A DNA stretch of 64,000 bases. Origin: Dermatemys mawii. Taxonomy: Eukaryota > Chordata > Testudines > Dermatemydidae. The position numbers and the translations under genes were made by a program. The notes beneath the pieces are model-generated. The model was not told the origin of the DNA, did not search any database, and saw only the letters and a program-made list of their open reading frames with translations. Positions 61,771 through 64,000 of this stretch are shown piece by piece; within the stretch, counting starts at the first letter, position 1, and each line of letters starts with the position of its first letter. Where the stretch lies: NCBI GenBank assembly GCA_007922305.1, contig ML677366.1:15476338-15540337 (forward strand). The letters are read 5' to 3'.

Positions 61771-62672
61771 GATTGGATCCCATACAGTCATGTTTGTTTT
61801 TTTAAAATACACTCAGAGAGGTGTAAAAATGATCTAGCAAGATGTATACTATGGGATTTTGGACATTTGTTTTTCCAATGGTCCATAGCAAGTACAGTAT
61901 GCAAAGGTCTAGAATGAAAGTGGAGCTGGCTTTCAGCATGTTGTCTGTACCTACCTGCCTACAAAAGGGGCAATTCAGATGTGATTTGAAAAGGACACCT
62001 AATTTTGCATTGCATAAAGTGCATGGTTCTATGCCTGAAGAAGAAATTTCAGCAGGTACATTTTGAGAAAACCATGCAGCAGATGAAGCTGATGCATGGC
62101 ACCAGCAATCCTATGCATTGGGAGAGAACTGATGACCTGACATTTCCGGAAATGAGGGATGTAATGAAGTTTTGGATCTTTGCAAATACTTACCATTATT
62201 GTAAATTATGCCCAGAGCCATGTCTGTTTTGACCTATGGATTAGCAATTCTTTGCATTAGGATCAAAAGCTTTTCTTGATTTTGAAGAACTGGTAGCTAT
62301 GAATCCTCTCCAGCAACTGTTCACTTATTGTCCATGCACGGATATAGGTGCATAAGATGCAGCCTGTGTCTTGCTCTGACTACAGCAGCCACTTAATACT
62401 CTAGGTGCAGCTGGTGGATCAGAAAGAAGAGTCTGTGGGGTCTCGTACACTAACGCTCTTTTTGTCTGTGTTGTGCTGAGGATTTTCTTGATTTGGAGGA
62501 AAATTTGCATGCACATCCTTGGAAACGTCTGCTCCAGATTTTTCCCTCTGCTTAGGGGAAGAGATCCTTCTCGGATACCATGGGTGTTGGTGGCAACCAA
62601 CAAATTGCTATTGTGGCTTTGACAGTGAGGAGAGAGGCCTCTCTGCAGTCTCAGCTGCTAGTCTCTCTAATG

Positions 62673-63084
62673 CAGAGGTGGCAAGCCTGTGGCTCTGGAG
62701 CCGCATGTGGCTCTTCAGAGGTTAATATGTGGCTCCTGGTGTAGGCGCTAACTCCAGGGCTGGAGCTACGGATGCTAACTTTCCAGTGTGCCAGGTGATG
62801 CTCATTGCCCAACTCCCTGCTCTGCCCCAGGCCCTGTTCCCACTCCATCCTTTCCCCCAACGCTCCTGCCTCTTCCCCTGAGCCTGCCATGCCCTCACGC
62901 CTCCCACCTTCCCCCCCAGAGTCTACTGCACATGCAAAACAGCTGATTTCAGCAGGAAGGAGGGTGATGTTGAGGGGTGGGAGCTGATGTGGGAGAAGGG
63001 GGCTGCTGATGTATTACTGTGGCTCTTTGGCCATGTACATTGGTACCTTCTGGCTCCTTCTCAGGCTTAGGTTGGCCACCCCTG
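62673..63084. mobile_element. hAT transposon with CAGRGGTGGC ends (412 bp)
   Basis: The left end CAGAGGTGGCAAGCCTGTGG and the complement of the right end CAGGGGTGGCCAACCTAAGC are related inverted repeats. GTGGCTCTGGAGCCGCATGT and TGTGGCTCTTTGG are typical internal strings of this family. The flanks CTCTAATG and CTCTGTTT share only CTCT, so the 8-bp duplication has decayed. No transposase was seen. Confidence 0.8.
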
Positions 63085-64000
63085 CTCTGTTTCCCCCAAT
63101 AGCTCCTCCCCTGTAAGTCTGCATGCACAATATACCCATTTAGGATGATTTAGGGTGTAACATGGCTGCCTTATAGCCATCAGGTTAGAATCCACTGTTT
63201 CTCACAAATCACATCAAGGGTTTGACCAAGACAGAATCTGAGACATCTCACTCCAAGCAAAGTTCATACCCCTAGAAGATAAGCCACTTATTTGCCACAA
63301 GGTAGGCTTTCTATATTAAATATATGAAAAACCTTTGGTCTGACTAGTTACAGCTGTACAGCGTGTCATCACTTTTATGGTCTATGGGATCTTTTGGAAG
63401 GAAGTCCCTTTCTGAAGATTTGACTAATGTCTTTCATTAGTGGAGCTACTGCTGTACCAGAATTAGGCTCCCACAATTATATAAAAACAAAGAAATTTCA
63501 TAAAATGGTTTAGTTTAACATGCAGTTTAATCAGGTGTCCTTATTTGGATCTTATGACTCCCTCAAAGCATCAATGAGAAAACATGTCTCTAACAAGGCT
63601 TTACAGGGAAGATATTCAATTAATATTAATGATTCTTTGGAAGCCATTGGCTGGCATCCTGTCCTGGAAAAGTTAAGTAGGGTTTTTTTAGTTTGTTTTT
63701 ATTTTAAATGCAAGTGTGGTACTTCTTTCTTCAGTTGTTTACAGGTGGGAGGATTGCATAACAGAAGAGTGGTGCTGGTATACATCTATGGCAGGCAGGC
63801 TTTCAGGCTCACAGGAACATCTAGCACCCAAATAAGTATGGTACGAGCAACCTAGTACTACTTGGAGCTTTACTCAGTAAATCAGTGTCATTTTGAATGT
63901 CGGAAGGGATTTACCTGTCTGTAATCTCATGAAGGTGCAGCTTCATGGTGAATGGAATCCTCATGTGCTTCTGTTCTGGTCACAGATGGCCTGAAGTACT
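63085..64000. other. EFL1 intronic DNA, no recognised feature
   Basis: The 111-codon plus frame at 63520-63855 has no family. A minus-strand AG...GT-bounded stretch near 63915-63975 was considered as an exon and rejected. Confidence 0.45.

Noticed and set aside
63915..63975. Possible EFL1 exon on the minus strand: ...TGTGACCAG | AACAGAAGC ... TACAGACAG | GTAAATC
   Set aside because: Splice-like borders and one open frame exist, but the phase and translation (IPFTMKLHLHEITD) do not match the EFL1 sequence expected before the 56401 exon (ending ...DVLG).

Overview
The window looks like vertebrate nuclear DNA, most likely from a turtle. This rests on the mix of interspersed repeats: CR1 LINEs ending in the ATTCTATG-type 3' repeat, a high-copy GACGAAGTGGGTA...CCCACGAAAGC repeat, a solo LTR beginning TGTCATAAATATAAAGGG, and many short hAT elements. 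The species call comes from recalled chelonian repeat sequences and was not checked by a search. Gene density is very low, and almost none of the short open reading frames is a gene.

One host gene is supported: the 3' end of EFL1 (EFTUD1, elongation factor-like GTPase 1) on the minus strand. Its penultimate coding exon is at 56217-56401 and its last coding exon at 39521-39709, followed by a short 3' UTR with an AATAAA signal. Both splice junctions are phase-consistent. The two exons encode the C-terminal EF-G/EF2 domain V-like segment and the basic C-terminal tail. EFL1 works with SBDS to remove eIF6 from late cytoplasmic 60S subunits. Positions 56402-64000 are the preceding intron, 39710-56216 is the last intron (about 16.5 kb), and 1-39372 lies downstream of the gene. 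I found no second host gene.

Layout: 1-1.7 kb holds a hAT end, a GC-rich LTR-like tandem with a 10-N gap, and a hAT MITE with a perfect 8-bp target duplication. 5.6 kb holds a fold-back copy of the GACGAAGTGGG repeat with 14-bp target duplications. 6.4-7.4 kb is a CR1 LINE. 16.6-23.6 kb is a degraded minus-strand Ty3/Gypsy retrotransposon with nested hATs and a perfect 25-bp palindrome. 28-38 kb is a scatter of hATs, CR1s and a MIR. The last EFL1 intron holds a second GACGAAG-type repeat, an old repeat near 41 kb, a repeat-poor AT-rich block (about 41.8-47.0 kb), LTR pieces near 47.1, 52.0-52.8 and 53.2-53.9 kb, and a small DNA transposon at 50.8 kb. The upstream intron holds a 400-N gap, a third GACGAAG repeat, a Tigger-like element and a hAT.

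Two observations stand out. First, the three GACGAAG-repeat copies share a 38-nt hammerhead-ribozyme-like core: CUGANGA, a helix II that differs in sequence but stays paired, GAAA, a 3-bp stem III and a CUC cleavage triplet. Hammerheads are a known feature of Penelope-like retroelements, and one copy is a near-complete fold-back inside a single target duplication. Second, the Gypsy element keeps its integrase upstream of its reverse transcriptase, the order known from Gmr1-like elements. No rRNA, tRNA, CRISPR or bacterial-type feature is present.
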